NCBI GenBank assembly: GCA_018827205.1
Contig: JAHJXZ010000011.1
Location: 1-64,000, forward strand
Source of the DNA: Gammaproteobacteria bacterium
Lineage (GTDB): Bacteria > Pseudomonadota > Gammaproteobacteria > Pseudomonadales > Pseudomonadaceae
DNA: 64,000 nucleotides
Reading direction: 5' to 3'
Under the pieces are notes generated by a model, which was not told the DNA's origin, did no database searches, and worked only from the letters and a program-made list of their open reading frames with translations. The position numbers were made by a program, and so were the translations under genes. Positions within the stretch are counted from its first letter, which is position 1; every line of letters begins with the position of its first letter. Below are positions 1 through 7,251 of the stretch, piece by piece.

Positions 1-634
1 ACACCACGCCGAGAATCCTGCGTGGCGCGCTGCCAAAGGCAGCAGTGGCGTCGGCGCGAAGATCGCGGGACTCCGCCAGCCACTCGCCCAGCGCTGCTTC
101 CGGGCCGCGCAGTACGCGCATCTCCACCGTTTCGGTATAGGCACTGCGGGCATGGGTGCCGGGAGCTTCGCGGTTATCCCAGACGTAGCTGAGGGTTGCC
201 GCTGGCAGGTCGGGATCGAAAAAGGTGCGCGCCAGGCGCAGTTTCTGCCGGGTAACGAAGCTTAGCGAGTCCAGCGGGTAATCCAGCAGCACATACACCC
301 GTGCGGCGTAGTCGTCGCCTTCGCGGGTGGCGAAGCGGGCCTTATCCAGGCGCTGTTCGGTGCGCCATTGCCAACTCAGTTGCCAGGGCTGATCGCCGGG
401 TAGGTCGAGCGGATGCAGCAGTCCGCCAGCGGCGGCATCGGCCTTGATGCGCAATACAGATTTGCCATCCACTTCGACCAGCGTGCGCTGCGACGGCTTG
501 AGCTTGGGAATGTCCGCCAGCTTCCACGGCGCCGACCATTCACCGCTGGGTGGGCCTGCTGTCCAAGGCGTTAACAGGTTCTCCGCCTGGGCCAGCGGTG
601 TGATGAGCAGCAGGCTTAGCAGTATGCCGCGCAT
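1..634 (-). CDS. DUF3047 family secreted protein (partial, 3' end outside window)
   Basis: The frame is open from an ATG at 634 to the left window edge, so the C-terminus is missing. The N-terminus reads like a signal peptide (MRGILLSLLLITPLAQA). The rest has the tryptophan-rich beta pattern of DUF3047 proteins, with SWQWRTEQRLDKA and later FVTRQKLRLA and SYVWDNREAPGTHARSA segments. The start overlaps the stop of the upstream reductase gene as TGATG, so translation is probably coupled and it is the last visible gene of the arsS-led operon. Family function is unknown; an exported envelope protein is the safest reading. Confidence 0.75.
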   Translation of the reverse strand, partial: MRGILLSLLLITPLAQAENLLTPWTAGPPSGEWSAPWKLADIPKLKPSQRTLVEVDGKSVLRIKADAAAGGLLHPLDLPGDQPWQLSWQWRTEQRLDKARFATREGDDYAARVYVLLDYPLDSLSFVTRQKLRLARTFFDPDLPAATLSYVWDNREAPGTHARSAYTETVEMRVLRGPEAALGEWLAESRDLRADATAAFGSAPRRILGVV

Positions 635-2775
635 CAGCTTCTGCGCCAGATATGAAAACGTTCGACTAACCGCAGCAGCCCTTGCGGTGCATGCGCGCGT
701 TTCCACTCGCCAGCCGCGTACTTGTTGGCCTCGGCCATGGTCGGGTACGTGTGGATGGTGCCGAGAATCTTGTTCAGGCCCAGGCCGTGCTTCATTGCCA
801 GCACGTATTCGGCGAGCAGCTCGCCTGCGTGCTCGCCAACGATGGTTACGCCAAGAATCTGGTCCTTGCCCGGCACGCTGAGCACTTTGACAAAGCCATG
901 GGCGGCTTCGTCGGCAATCGCCCGGTCGAGATCGTCGATACCGTAGCGGGTCACCTCATAGGCGATGTTCTGCGCCTTGGCTTCGCCTTCGCTCAGCCCT
1001 ACGCGGGCGACCTCGGGATCGGTAAAGGTGCAGGCGGGGATCACCCGATAATCCACCTTGAAACGCTTGAAACCGCTGAACAGGGCATTTACCGCCGCAT
1101 ACCAGGCTTGATGCGCGGCGACATGGGTGAACTGATACGGCCCGGTAACATCGCCCACCGCGTAGATATTGGGGAAGCGTGTGGCCAAGTATTCGTCCGT
1201 TTCCAGGGTGCCGTTGGGGCGTAGGGTCAGGCCCAGCTCCTCGGCGCCATAGCCGGTGACATTCGCCACCCGGCCGAGGGCCAACAGCAGGCCGTCGAAG
1301 GCGATGGTCACCTCCTCACCAGTGTCCAGGCGGCGGGCGACCATACGCTGTTCGCCATCCACCACTTCAAAGCGCTCGGCCTTGTGTTGCAGGCGCACGT
1401 CCACGCCGTCGCTGCGCAGGCTCTGCAACACCAGCTCGCTGGCATCGGCGTCCTCGCGCGGCAGCAGACGTTCGGCCAATTCCACCTGAATCACCTGGCT
1501 GCCGAGGCGCTGGAAGGCCTGGGCCAACTCGCAGCCAATCGGCCCGCCGCCCAGCACCAGCAGCCAGCGCGGCTGCTCACGCAGGCTCCAGACCGTATCC
1601 GAGGTGTAGCTCTGCACCTGCTCCAGGCCGGGAATTTTCGGCACCAGCGGCCGCGCACCGGCGGCTATAACCAGGTTGCGACTGGTCAGGGTCTGGCCAT
1701 TTACCTCCACGCTCCAGGGCGAAAGGATTTTCGCCTCGCCCTGAATTACTTCGACGCCCAGGCCGGTGTAGCGCTCCACCGAGTCATGCGGTTCGATGTC
1801 GGCAATCACCCGCTGGATGCGCTGCATCACCGCCGGAAAATCCACCGTGCCCTGCACGCCGGTAAAGCCCAGGGCTGTGCCCTTCTTCAGTTCATTGGCC
1901 AGCTTGGCCGAGCGCAGCAGCGCCTTGGAGGGTACGCAGCCGGTGTTGAGGCAGTCGCCGCCCATCTGGTGTTTTTCGATCAGGCTGACCTTGGCCTTCA
2001 CCGCCGCGGCGATATAGGCGCTGACCAGGCCACCGGCGCCGGCACCAATCACCAGCAGGTTGCGGTCGAAGGTCTTGGGTTTGTGCCAGCCGGCATACAC
2101 ACGGCGTGCCTGGATCAGCCCGAGCAGCTTGCGTGCAATCAGCGGGAACACCCCGAGCAGCACAAAGGCGCCAAGCAGCCCCGGCGAGAGGATGCCAGCC
2201 AGGGAGTCCAACTGGCCCAGCTCACGCCCGGCATTCACGTACACCAGGGTGCCGGGCAGCATGCCGAGCTGGCTGACCCACCAGTAGGTGCGCAGCGGCA
2301 GGCGGGTCAGGCCCATGGCCAGGTTGATCAGGAAGAACGGAAACAGTGGCACCAGACGCAGGGCGAACAAGTAGAACGCGCCTTCACGCTCGACCCCGGC
2401 ATCGATGCTCGCTAGGCGCTGGCCGAAGCGGCTCTGCACCCAGTCCCGCAGCAGAAAACGGCTGCTGAGCATGGCCAGGCTTGCGCCCAGTGTGGAGGCA
2501 AAGGAAATCAACACGAAGCCTTCGATCAAGCCGAACAGCGCCCCGCCAAGCAAGGTCATCAGCGCCGCACCGGGTAAGGACAGCGCCGTGACCGCGACAT
2601 AGGCGAGAAAGAACAGCCCCGCCGCCAGCCAGGGCTGCTCGGCGACCTGGGCGTTGAGTGCGGCTTGTTGCGCTTTCAGTGCCTCGAGATTGAGGTACTG
2701 GCCGATGTCGAAGACGAAGAAGCTGCCGAGCAGCGCGAGGATCAGGCCCATCAGGGCGATTTTGCGGCTATTCAT
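634..2775 (-). CDS. VTT (TVP38/DedA-like) membrane domain fused to FAD-dependent disulfide oxidoreductase
   Basis: The protein has 713 residues. Residues 1-225 are hydrophobic, with the SNARE-associated/VTT (TVP38/TMEM64) pattern including the PLFPFFLINLAMG segment. From about 238 it is a class I pyridine nucleotide-disulfide oxidoreductase: the FAD Rossmann loop GAGAGG is at 244-249, the redox-active pair is in GDCLNTGCVPSK (C275, C280), an NAD(P)-binding GGGPIGCE follows, and there is a C-terminal HTYPTMAEA segment. It resembles mercuric reductase and dihydrolipoamide dehydrogenase without a metal-binding HMA domain. It overlaps the metallophosphoesterase gene by 8 bp. The fusion suggests electron transfer or detoxification at the inner membrane; the substrate cannot be told. 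It lies in an ArsS-type operon, so a link to arsenic or thiol chemistry is plausible but inferred. Confidence 0.85.
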   Translation of the reverse strand: MNSRKIALMGLILALLGSFFVFDIGQYLNLEALKAQQAALNAQVAEQPWLAAGLFFLAYVAVTALSLPGAALMTLLGGALFGLIEGFVLISFASTLGASLAMLSSRFLLRDWVQSRFGQRLASIDAGVEREGAFYLFALRLVPLFPFFLINLAMGLTRLPLRTYWWVSQLGMLPGTLVYVNAGRELGQLDSLAGILSPGLLGAFVLLGVFPLIARKLLGLIQARRVYAGWHKPKTFDRNLLVIGAGAGGLVSAYIAAAVKAKVSLIEKHQMGGDCLNTGCVPSKALLRSAKLANELKKGTALGFTGVQGTVDFPAVMQRIQRVIADIEPHDSVERYTGLGVEVIQGEAKILSPWSVEVNGQTLTSRNLVIAAGARPLVPKIPGLEQVQSYTSDTVWSLREQPRWLLVLGGGPIGCELAQAFQRLGSQVIQVELAERLLPREDADASELVLQSLRSDGVDVRLQHKAERFEVVDGEQRMVARRLDTGEEVTIAFDGLLLALGRVANVTGYGAEELGLTLRPNGTLETDEYLATRFPNIYAVGDVTGPYQFTHVAAHQAWYAAVNALFSGFKRFKVDYRVIPACTFTDPEVARVGLSEGEAKAQNIAYEVTRYGIDDLDRAIADEAAHGFVKVLSVPGKDQILGVTIVGEHAGELLAEYVLAMKHGLGLNKILGTIHTYPTMAEANKYAAGEWKRAHAPQGLLRLVERFHIWRRS

Positions 2776-3736
2776 CAGTCAGCGCCTCCAGGGCGCACAG
2801 GCTTTGGCACAGGCTGAAACCGGCCAGTAGGGCATGCTCGGGGCGGTCGCTTAGCTGGCCGAGTACCCGGGAACGATAGGACAACGCCGCCGGGCTGTGG
2901 GCAGGCCACTGGCGGTCGAAGTCGGCGAGAAAGGCATCGTGGTCGTAGTTCAGCGGCAAGGCTTCGATAAGTAGGCCATCACGCTGGCTGCGATACAGCG
3001 CCGCTGGATGTGGCGTCGTGGCGATGCGGCTGAGTAGGCCATAACGGCCGCCAGCAAAATTCGGCAGTCCGGCCGCGCCATTATTGATTAGCGCGCCGTG
3101 CTCAAGGTTCAACGCCACCGCTGAACAGGTATGGCTGGTGGCCAGAACTTGCACGTTGTTCGCGGCAAACCAGCTATCCAGCTGCTGTTGGCGGGCATGC
3201 TCGCTGAGCGATTCCCGTGAGCAGCTCCAACCGGCGAGGGACTGTTCGTCGCCATGGCTGATCGCCACGCGTTGCCCGGCCACGCTGACCAGTGCGGTGC
3301 TCGGGCGTGCGGCCAGGCGTTCGGCCATACCGGGTAAGCCCTGCACGGTTTGGTTGAGCGTTTGTTGAATGGCGTTGGAGCGTTCGACCACACCGTCGTC
3401 CACCCTCAAAGGGTAAGCACAGCCGCAGCCGGCACCACTGTCGTCGGCGCGGCCCAGTTCGGTTTCGACATTGCCGCGCAGGGCCAGGTGTGCGCTCAGC
3501 CCTTCTTCGATGTGCTGGAAGATTTCGCTGTCGCGGTCAAACCAATGGGCATCGCCGTTGAACACCACCCGTGCATTGGGTTCGTTAACCAGTCGCCGTT
3601 GCAGGGCAGCCATGGCCTGGCGATTGCCATACAGTCCGCCGACTACATAGAGCACATCGCAGTCGAACAGCGGCTCACCGCTAAAGGCACTTCGCGCCAG
3701 GCGGTAGTCCAGTGGGCAGTCGCGGCCGGCGCGCAT
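2768..3736 (-). CDS. metallophosphoesterase-like protein with degenerate metal motifs
   Basis: Start chosen at the ATG at 3736 (MRAGRDCPLDYRL), which overlaps the symporter stop as TGATG; a longer frame opens upstream inside the symporter gene. The order of motifs follows calcineurin-like phosphoesterases: GGLYGN where GDxHGN is expected, then NGDAHWFDRD for GDxxDRG, then GNVE for GNHE, then SHGD and TSHT for the late histidines. The first Asp/His and the GNHE histidine are thus replaced, so the metal site is altered or inactive. The length, 322 residues, suits a single-domain enzyme. It is in the arsS operon. Its substrate is unknown. Confidence 0.7.
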   Translation of the reverse strand: MRAGRDCPLDYRLARSAFSGEPLFDCDVLYVVGGLYGNRQAMAALQRRLVNEPNARVVFNGDAHWFDRDSEIFQHIEEGLSAHLALRGNVETELGRADDSGAGCGCAYPLRVDDGVVERSNAIQQTLNQTVQGLPGMAERLAARPSTALVSVAGQRVAISHGDEQSLAGWSCSRESLSEHARQQQLDSWFAANNVQVLATSHTCSAVALNLEHGALINNGAAGLPNFAGGRYGLLSRIATTPHPAALYRSQRDGLLIEALPLNYDHDAFLADFDRQWPAHSPAALSYRSRVLGQLSDRPEHALLAGFSLCQSLCALEALTDE

Positions 3737-5127
3737 CAGGCCTCGCCTCGTTGGCCGGTGCGCAACCAGCCGGGAATCAGGTAGCCCAGCACACACAGCC
3801 CCAGGCCATACAGGTTGGTGCCGAGCAGCAGCGCATACTTGCCGTCGCCGATCGCCCAGCTCTGCGGAATCCAGCCGAGGGTCAGGGCCAGACCAAGGCC
3901 CAGGCCGGTCCAGAAACTCAGGTGAAAGCCCAGGCGGGTTGGCGTTGTTAGGCCGTGCAGGATAAATACCGGTGCCAGGCCGATAACCATGGTGCCGCTG
4001 ATGGTGGTGGCTTTGAGAATGTCGGTGCCGGCGATCATCGGTAAGTTACCGAGCAGGGCGAACACCACCATCACCGCCATGCCCACGCCGATGGCTTTCT
4101 GCCCCAGGTCGCGGCCGGCCAGTTTCGGCAGTTCGCGCCCGGCCAGCTTGGCCAGACTGGAGAAGGTCGAGTCCAGGGTTGAGCCAGCGGCGGAGACCAT
4201 CACTACGGTCATCACCAGCAGCGCGCCGATACCCAGACTCTTGGCCAAGGCGGCCGGTACGTTGTCGGAGGCGGCCAGACCGGTAAGTTGCGCATGCACG
4301 CCAATCAGGCTGAACGCGAGGATGGCGATAAAGCCGAGCACGCCGGCAATCACGAATGAGCGACGCATGGTTTTCTCTTCGCTGATAAAGCCGCGATCGG
4401 TCAGCACCGGGTCATGGAAGCCATAGCTGAAGGCCTGCAGGCCGGCGACCAGGAGCAGATCCACGCCGGCATTCAGTGCCCAATTACTGGTACTGGCCAG
4501 CTCGCTGGGCGAATGCTGTGGCAGCACCAGGCCGAGCACCCAGACCAGGGCGATGACGAAGATCGCCGCCTGCGCCGCGTCGGTCAGGATCGAGCTACGT
4601 AAGCCGCCGCGCAGGCTGTAGGCCAGGGTAACGGCGGTAAACAGCAACGCCGAAGCAATAAATTCGATGCTGCCGGAGTCGCCGTAGTAGCCGCCGACCA
4701 CCGCAGTGTTGCTCCACACCTCGTTGAACAGGCGAATCAGAATGGCGGCGGAAAACGCCAGCGCCGCGCCGCGCCCGTAGTGGCTGCTGAGAAAGCTCAC
4801 TAACCCAGTGGCTGCGAAACGGCGGCGCAGGCGATAGATGACAAAACCTGTGAGCGGGATCGACAACCAGTACATGGCATAGGCCAAACCACCGACCAGA
4901 CCATAAGTCGCCCCCAGATTGGCGGCGTTGGTCACCGATTTGGCGAAGATCCAGCTGATAAAGATGCTGGAGGTGATCAACCACGGGCTGGCGCTGCGAC
5001 CCTGGTTGTCCTCGCCATTGAAGAAGCCGCCGAGGGTCACGGCGCGTGGCGCCAGGGCCAGCATCAGCGCGCCGTAGACCAGCAGAAAACCCCAGAAAAA
5101 CAGCCCGGTGAGACTGGTTGCTTGCAT
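3736..5127 (-). CDS. sodium:solute symporter family (SSF) transporter
   Basis: Start set at ATG 5127 (MQATSLTGLFF), preceded by an AAGGAT ribosome-binding site; the frame is open further upstream but without support. The 463-residue protein is almost entirely hydrophobic with about 12-13 predicted membrane segments and has the SSF pattern early on (GGFFNGEDNQGRS, then SWIFAKSVTNAANLG). It sits 10 bp downstream of the ArsS-like gene and overlaps the metallophosphoesterase, so it is part of the same transcript. The transported solute cannot be read from sequence. An organoarsenical, selenium or organic acid cargo would fit the neighbours but is inference. Confidence 0.8.
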   Translation of the reverse strand: MQATSLTGLFFWGFLLVYGALMLALAPRAVTLGGFFNGEDNQGRSASPWLITSSIFISWIFAKSVTNAANLGATYGLVGGLAYAMYWLSIPLTGFVIYRLRRRFAATGLVSFLSSHYGRGAALAFSAAILIRLFNEVWSNTAVVGGYYGDSGSIEFIASALLFTAVTLAYSLRGGLRSSILTDAAQAAIFVIALVWVLGLVLPQHSPSELASTSNWALNAGVDLLLVAGLQAFSYGFHDPVLTDRGFISEEKTMRRSFVIAGVLGFIAILAFSLIGVHAQLTGLAASDNVPAALAKSLGIGALLVMTVVMVSAAGSTLDSTFSSLAKLAGRELPKLAGRDLGQKAIGVGMAVMVVFALLGNLPMIAGTDILKATTISGTMVIGLAPVFILHGLTTPTRLGFHLSFWTGLGLGLALTLGWIPQSWAIGDGKYALLLGTNLYGLGLCVLGYLIPGWLRTGQRGEA

Positions 5128-5137
5128 GCTTCGATCC

Positions 5138-6112
5138 TTAGGAAGTGAGGCTGCCGCCGCAGCTTGAGCCCTGCCCGGCGGTGCAGGCGTAACAATGATC
5201 GCGGGTAACGATGGGGTTGCCGGCAAGCGACGCGTTGAGCAGGTCACGCAGGTGCGGCCGATCACGCCCGATCACCTCGGGCAGCTGCAGCGGCAGATCG
5301 AGCATCTGGTTGAAATCGCAGTCGTACAGGTAGCCCTGCCAGTCGACGCTGACCAGCGAGCGACACATCAACGGCTCGAGGTTTTCCGGGCGATAGCTGT
5401 CACGCAGCAGCTGCATATAGCCGTTGAACTGGCCCTTGCTGACCAGGGTGCTGCCAAAGCGCGCAATCGGCTGGTTGGTGATGGTCAGCAGGTGGTTGAA
5501 GGCGATGCCAAAGTCTTCAGCCAGGTGCTGTTTGTAATCAGCTTCGAGGCTCTGCTGGGGCGGCGGCAGGCTCGGTCCTTGCGGGTTGTACACCAGATTG
5601 AGAACCAGACCGCTGCCGGGTTGGCCGTAGCCGAGGGCGTTGAGTTGCTGCAGGCCCTTGATGCTGGCATCAAACACACCATCGCCGCGCTGTTTGTCGA
5701 CGTTATCGCGCGAATAGCAGGGCAGCGAGGCGCTGATTTCCACGCCCTGGTCGGCGAGAAACTGCGCCAGGTCTTCATAACCCGGTTCGCTCAAGATGGT
5801 CAGGTTGCAGCGGTCGATTACTCGCAGGCCTTCACGGCGTGCGTGGATAACGATCTCGCGAAAACGCGGATGCATCTCCGGTGCGCCGCCGGTGAGATCG
5901 AGGGTTTGCACGGGATGTGCGTCGATCACTTGATGCAGCAGTGCCAGGCTTTCGTCGGTCATGGCCTCGGTGCGGGTCGGCCCGGCATTCACATGGCAAT
6001 GCAGGCAGCGCTGGTTGCAGCGGTAGGTCAGGTTGATCTGCAGCGCTTCCAGTGGCCCCCGGCGGATTGCCGGAAAAGCCAGTTGGTCGAGCAAAGGCAG
6101 CATGGCGTGCAC
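5138..6112 (-). CDS. arsS: ArsS-like radical SAM protein (arsenosugar biosynthesis family)
   Basis: The radical SAM motif CxxxCxxC is at C32, C36 and C39 (YRCNQRCLHCHVNAGP). A GGAPEMHPRFREIV segment follows, as expected for the SAM-binding GGE region, and the C-terminus is cysteine-rich (HCYACTAGQGSSCGG). This layout matches the radical SAM/Cys-rich ArsS family, members of which build arsenosugars from methylated arsenic and some of which are selenoproteins; here cysteine codons are used throughout. Start: GTG at 6112 has AAGGAG six bases upstream, whereas the in-frame ATG at 6103 is too far from it, so GTG is preferred. It is the first gene of a five-gene minus-strand operon. No arsM-like methyltransferase lies next to it; the SAM methyltransferase at 11.4-12.1 kb is distant. 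Confidence 0.8.
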   Translation of the reverse strand: MHAMLPLLDQLAFPAIRRGPLEALQINLTYRCNQRCLHCHVNAGPTRTEAMTDESLALLHQVIDAHPVQTLDLTGGAPEMHPRFREIVIHARREGLRVIDRCNLTILSEPGYEDLAQFLADQGVEISASLPCYSRDNVDKQRGDGVFDASIKGLQQLNALGYGQPGSGLVLNLVYNPQGPSLPPPQQSLEADYKQHLAEDFGIAFNHLLTITNQPIARFGSTLVSKGQFNGYMQLLRDSYRPENLEPLMCRSLVSVDWQGYLYDCDFNQMLDLPLQLPEVIGRDRPHLRDLLNASLAGNPIVTRDHCYACTAGQGSSCGGSLTS

Positions 6113-6242
6113 GGTTGACTCCTTATGCTGACGCGCCGTGTGGGCGCGGCGGGCTGAATCATGCCAGCCTCCAAGTAGCCACTATAGAGAGTGCCCGGAG
6201 GTTTTTGTTACGGGTGCAATAAGAAGAATATTACCGAATTAG

Positions 6243-6260
6243 TTATACAAATCTTATACA
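6243..6260 (+). promoter_or_regulatory. direct repeat TTATACA x2 upstream of BLUF operon
   Basis: TTATACA occurs at 6243-6249 and again at 6254-6260, an 11-bp period that puts both copies on one face of the helix. They lie 45-60 bp upstream of the membrane-protein/BLUF pair in the only AT-rich part of the 6,121-6,304 gap. The second copy could also serve as a -10 element. An activator site for a light- or stress-responsive regulator is an inference. Confidence 0.35.
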
Positions 6261-6304
6261 GCTAAGGCAGTATCAGTTAACACCAGTGAGCTGGAGGTTT
6301 ATAG

Positions 6305-6721
6305 ATGCTGCGTTTGAGCCTGTTCTTTGCGGCGGGATTTCTGGCGGTGCCGTTCTTCCATCAACCCGTACTGGGTCTGCTGCATGCCATGGCGGTGGTG
6401 CCGTTTGCGCCGTTTAATCTGAGTTCGACCGCGCCGCTCGGCGTGCCCGCATTGCTCTCGGCATCTTTCTGGGGTGGGGTTTGGGCAGTGGTGATGCTGC
6501 TGGTGCTGCGCTGGGACGCGCACAAGCCACAACCCTGGCTTAAGGCCCTGCTGTTCGGCGGTATCGCCCTCACCACTGTCGCCCTATTGGTGGTGTTTCC
6601 ACTCAAGGGCTTGGGTTTCGATCCGGTGCAGTTGCCTGGACGCTTTCTGATCGGCTTTCTGCTCAACGCCACTTGGGGCGTTGGTACCCTGATTCTGGCG
6701 CGGACCCTGCTGCCGCGCTAA
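6305..6721 (+). CDS. small integral membrane protein of unknown function
   Basis: The 138-residue protein has four clear hydrophobic stretches (about 3-30, 45-68, 80-102 and 113-135) and few charges, typical of an inner-membrane protein. The start ATG follows GGAGG at good distance. It ends 11 bp before the BLUF gene and both read plus, so they are probably cotranscribed. No catalytic motif is visible. Similar short conserved membrane proteins are found in pseudomonads, without known function. Confidence 0.75.
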   Translation: MLRLSLFFAAGFLAVPFFHQPVLGLLHAMAVVPFAPFNLSSTAPLGVPALLSASFWGGVWAVVMLLVLRWDAHKPQPWLKALLFGGIALTTVALLVVFPLKGLGFDPVQLPGRFLIGFLLNATWGVGTLILARTLLPR

Positions 6722-6732
6722 AGGAGATCACC

Positions 6733-7167
6733 ATGCTTGTCCGCCTTACCTATGCCAGCCGTGCCAGTCATGGCGTTTCTTCCGAGCTGATTCGCGAGAT
6801 TCTCGACAGCTCACAGCGCAACAACCCAGGTAAAGGGTTGACCGGGATACTCTGCTGCAACGCCGATATCTTTCTGCAGGCGCTTGAAGGCCCGCGTGCC
6901 GAGGTAAATGCCTTGTATAACCGCTTGGCCGATGACAGCCGGCACAAGGATCTGACCATCCTCGACTACGCCGAAATCAGCATGCGTCGCTACAGCAACT
7001 GGAGCATGGGTTGGGCCGGGGCCAAGCAAGCCAACCGCGAGTTGTTTCTGAAATATTCGGCCAGCGACCGTTTTGATCCATTCAGCATGAGTGCCGAGCA
7101 AATTACCGGCCTACTGCTGGAGCTGAGTGAGACCGTCAGCGCAATCAAATCGCCAGTTCTCAGCTAG
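6733..7167 (+). CDS. BLUF-domain blue-light sensor
   Basis: The 144-residue protein is a stand-alone BLUF (sensor of blue light using FAD) domain. It begins LVRLTYASRA and carries the flavin-contacting residues at the canonical spacing: Tyr7, Asn31 and Gln49 (24 and 18 residues apart, as in AppA and PixD). The LTGILC and FLQALEG strands are also present. Start ATG 6733 follows AAGGAGATCACC; longer frames run into the previous gene. Only a short C-terminal helix extension follows the domain, so output must go through a partner protein. The next gene downstream, a c-di-GMP enzyme, is a possible but unproven partner. Confidence 0.9.
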   Translation: MLVRLTYASRASHGVSSELIREILDSSQRNNPGKGLTGILCCNADIFLQALEGPRAEVNALYNRLADDSRHKDLTILDYAEISMRRYSNWSMGWAGAKQANRELFLKYSASDRFDPFSMSAEQITGLLLELSETVSAIKSPVLS

Positions 7168-7251
7168 AATTCCCGAGCGTCAACTCGCCTAGCAGGCGGG
7201 CTGTGTTCACTCTGAGCCTTGGCGCACCTCGCAGTTTATTGAGGCGCCAGG

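Noticed and set aside
1384..2415. 343-codon plus-strand frame across the reductase gene
   Set aside because: Antisense shadow; glutamine/histidine-rich nonsense with no domain.
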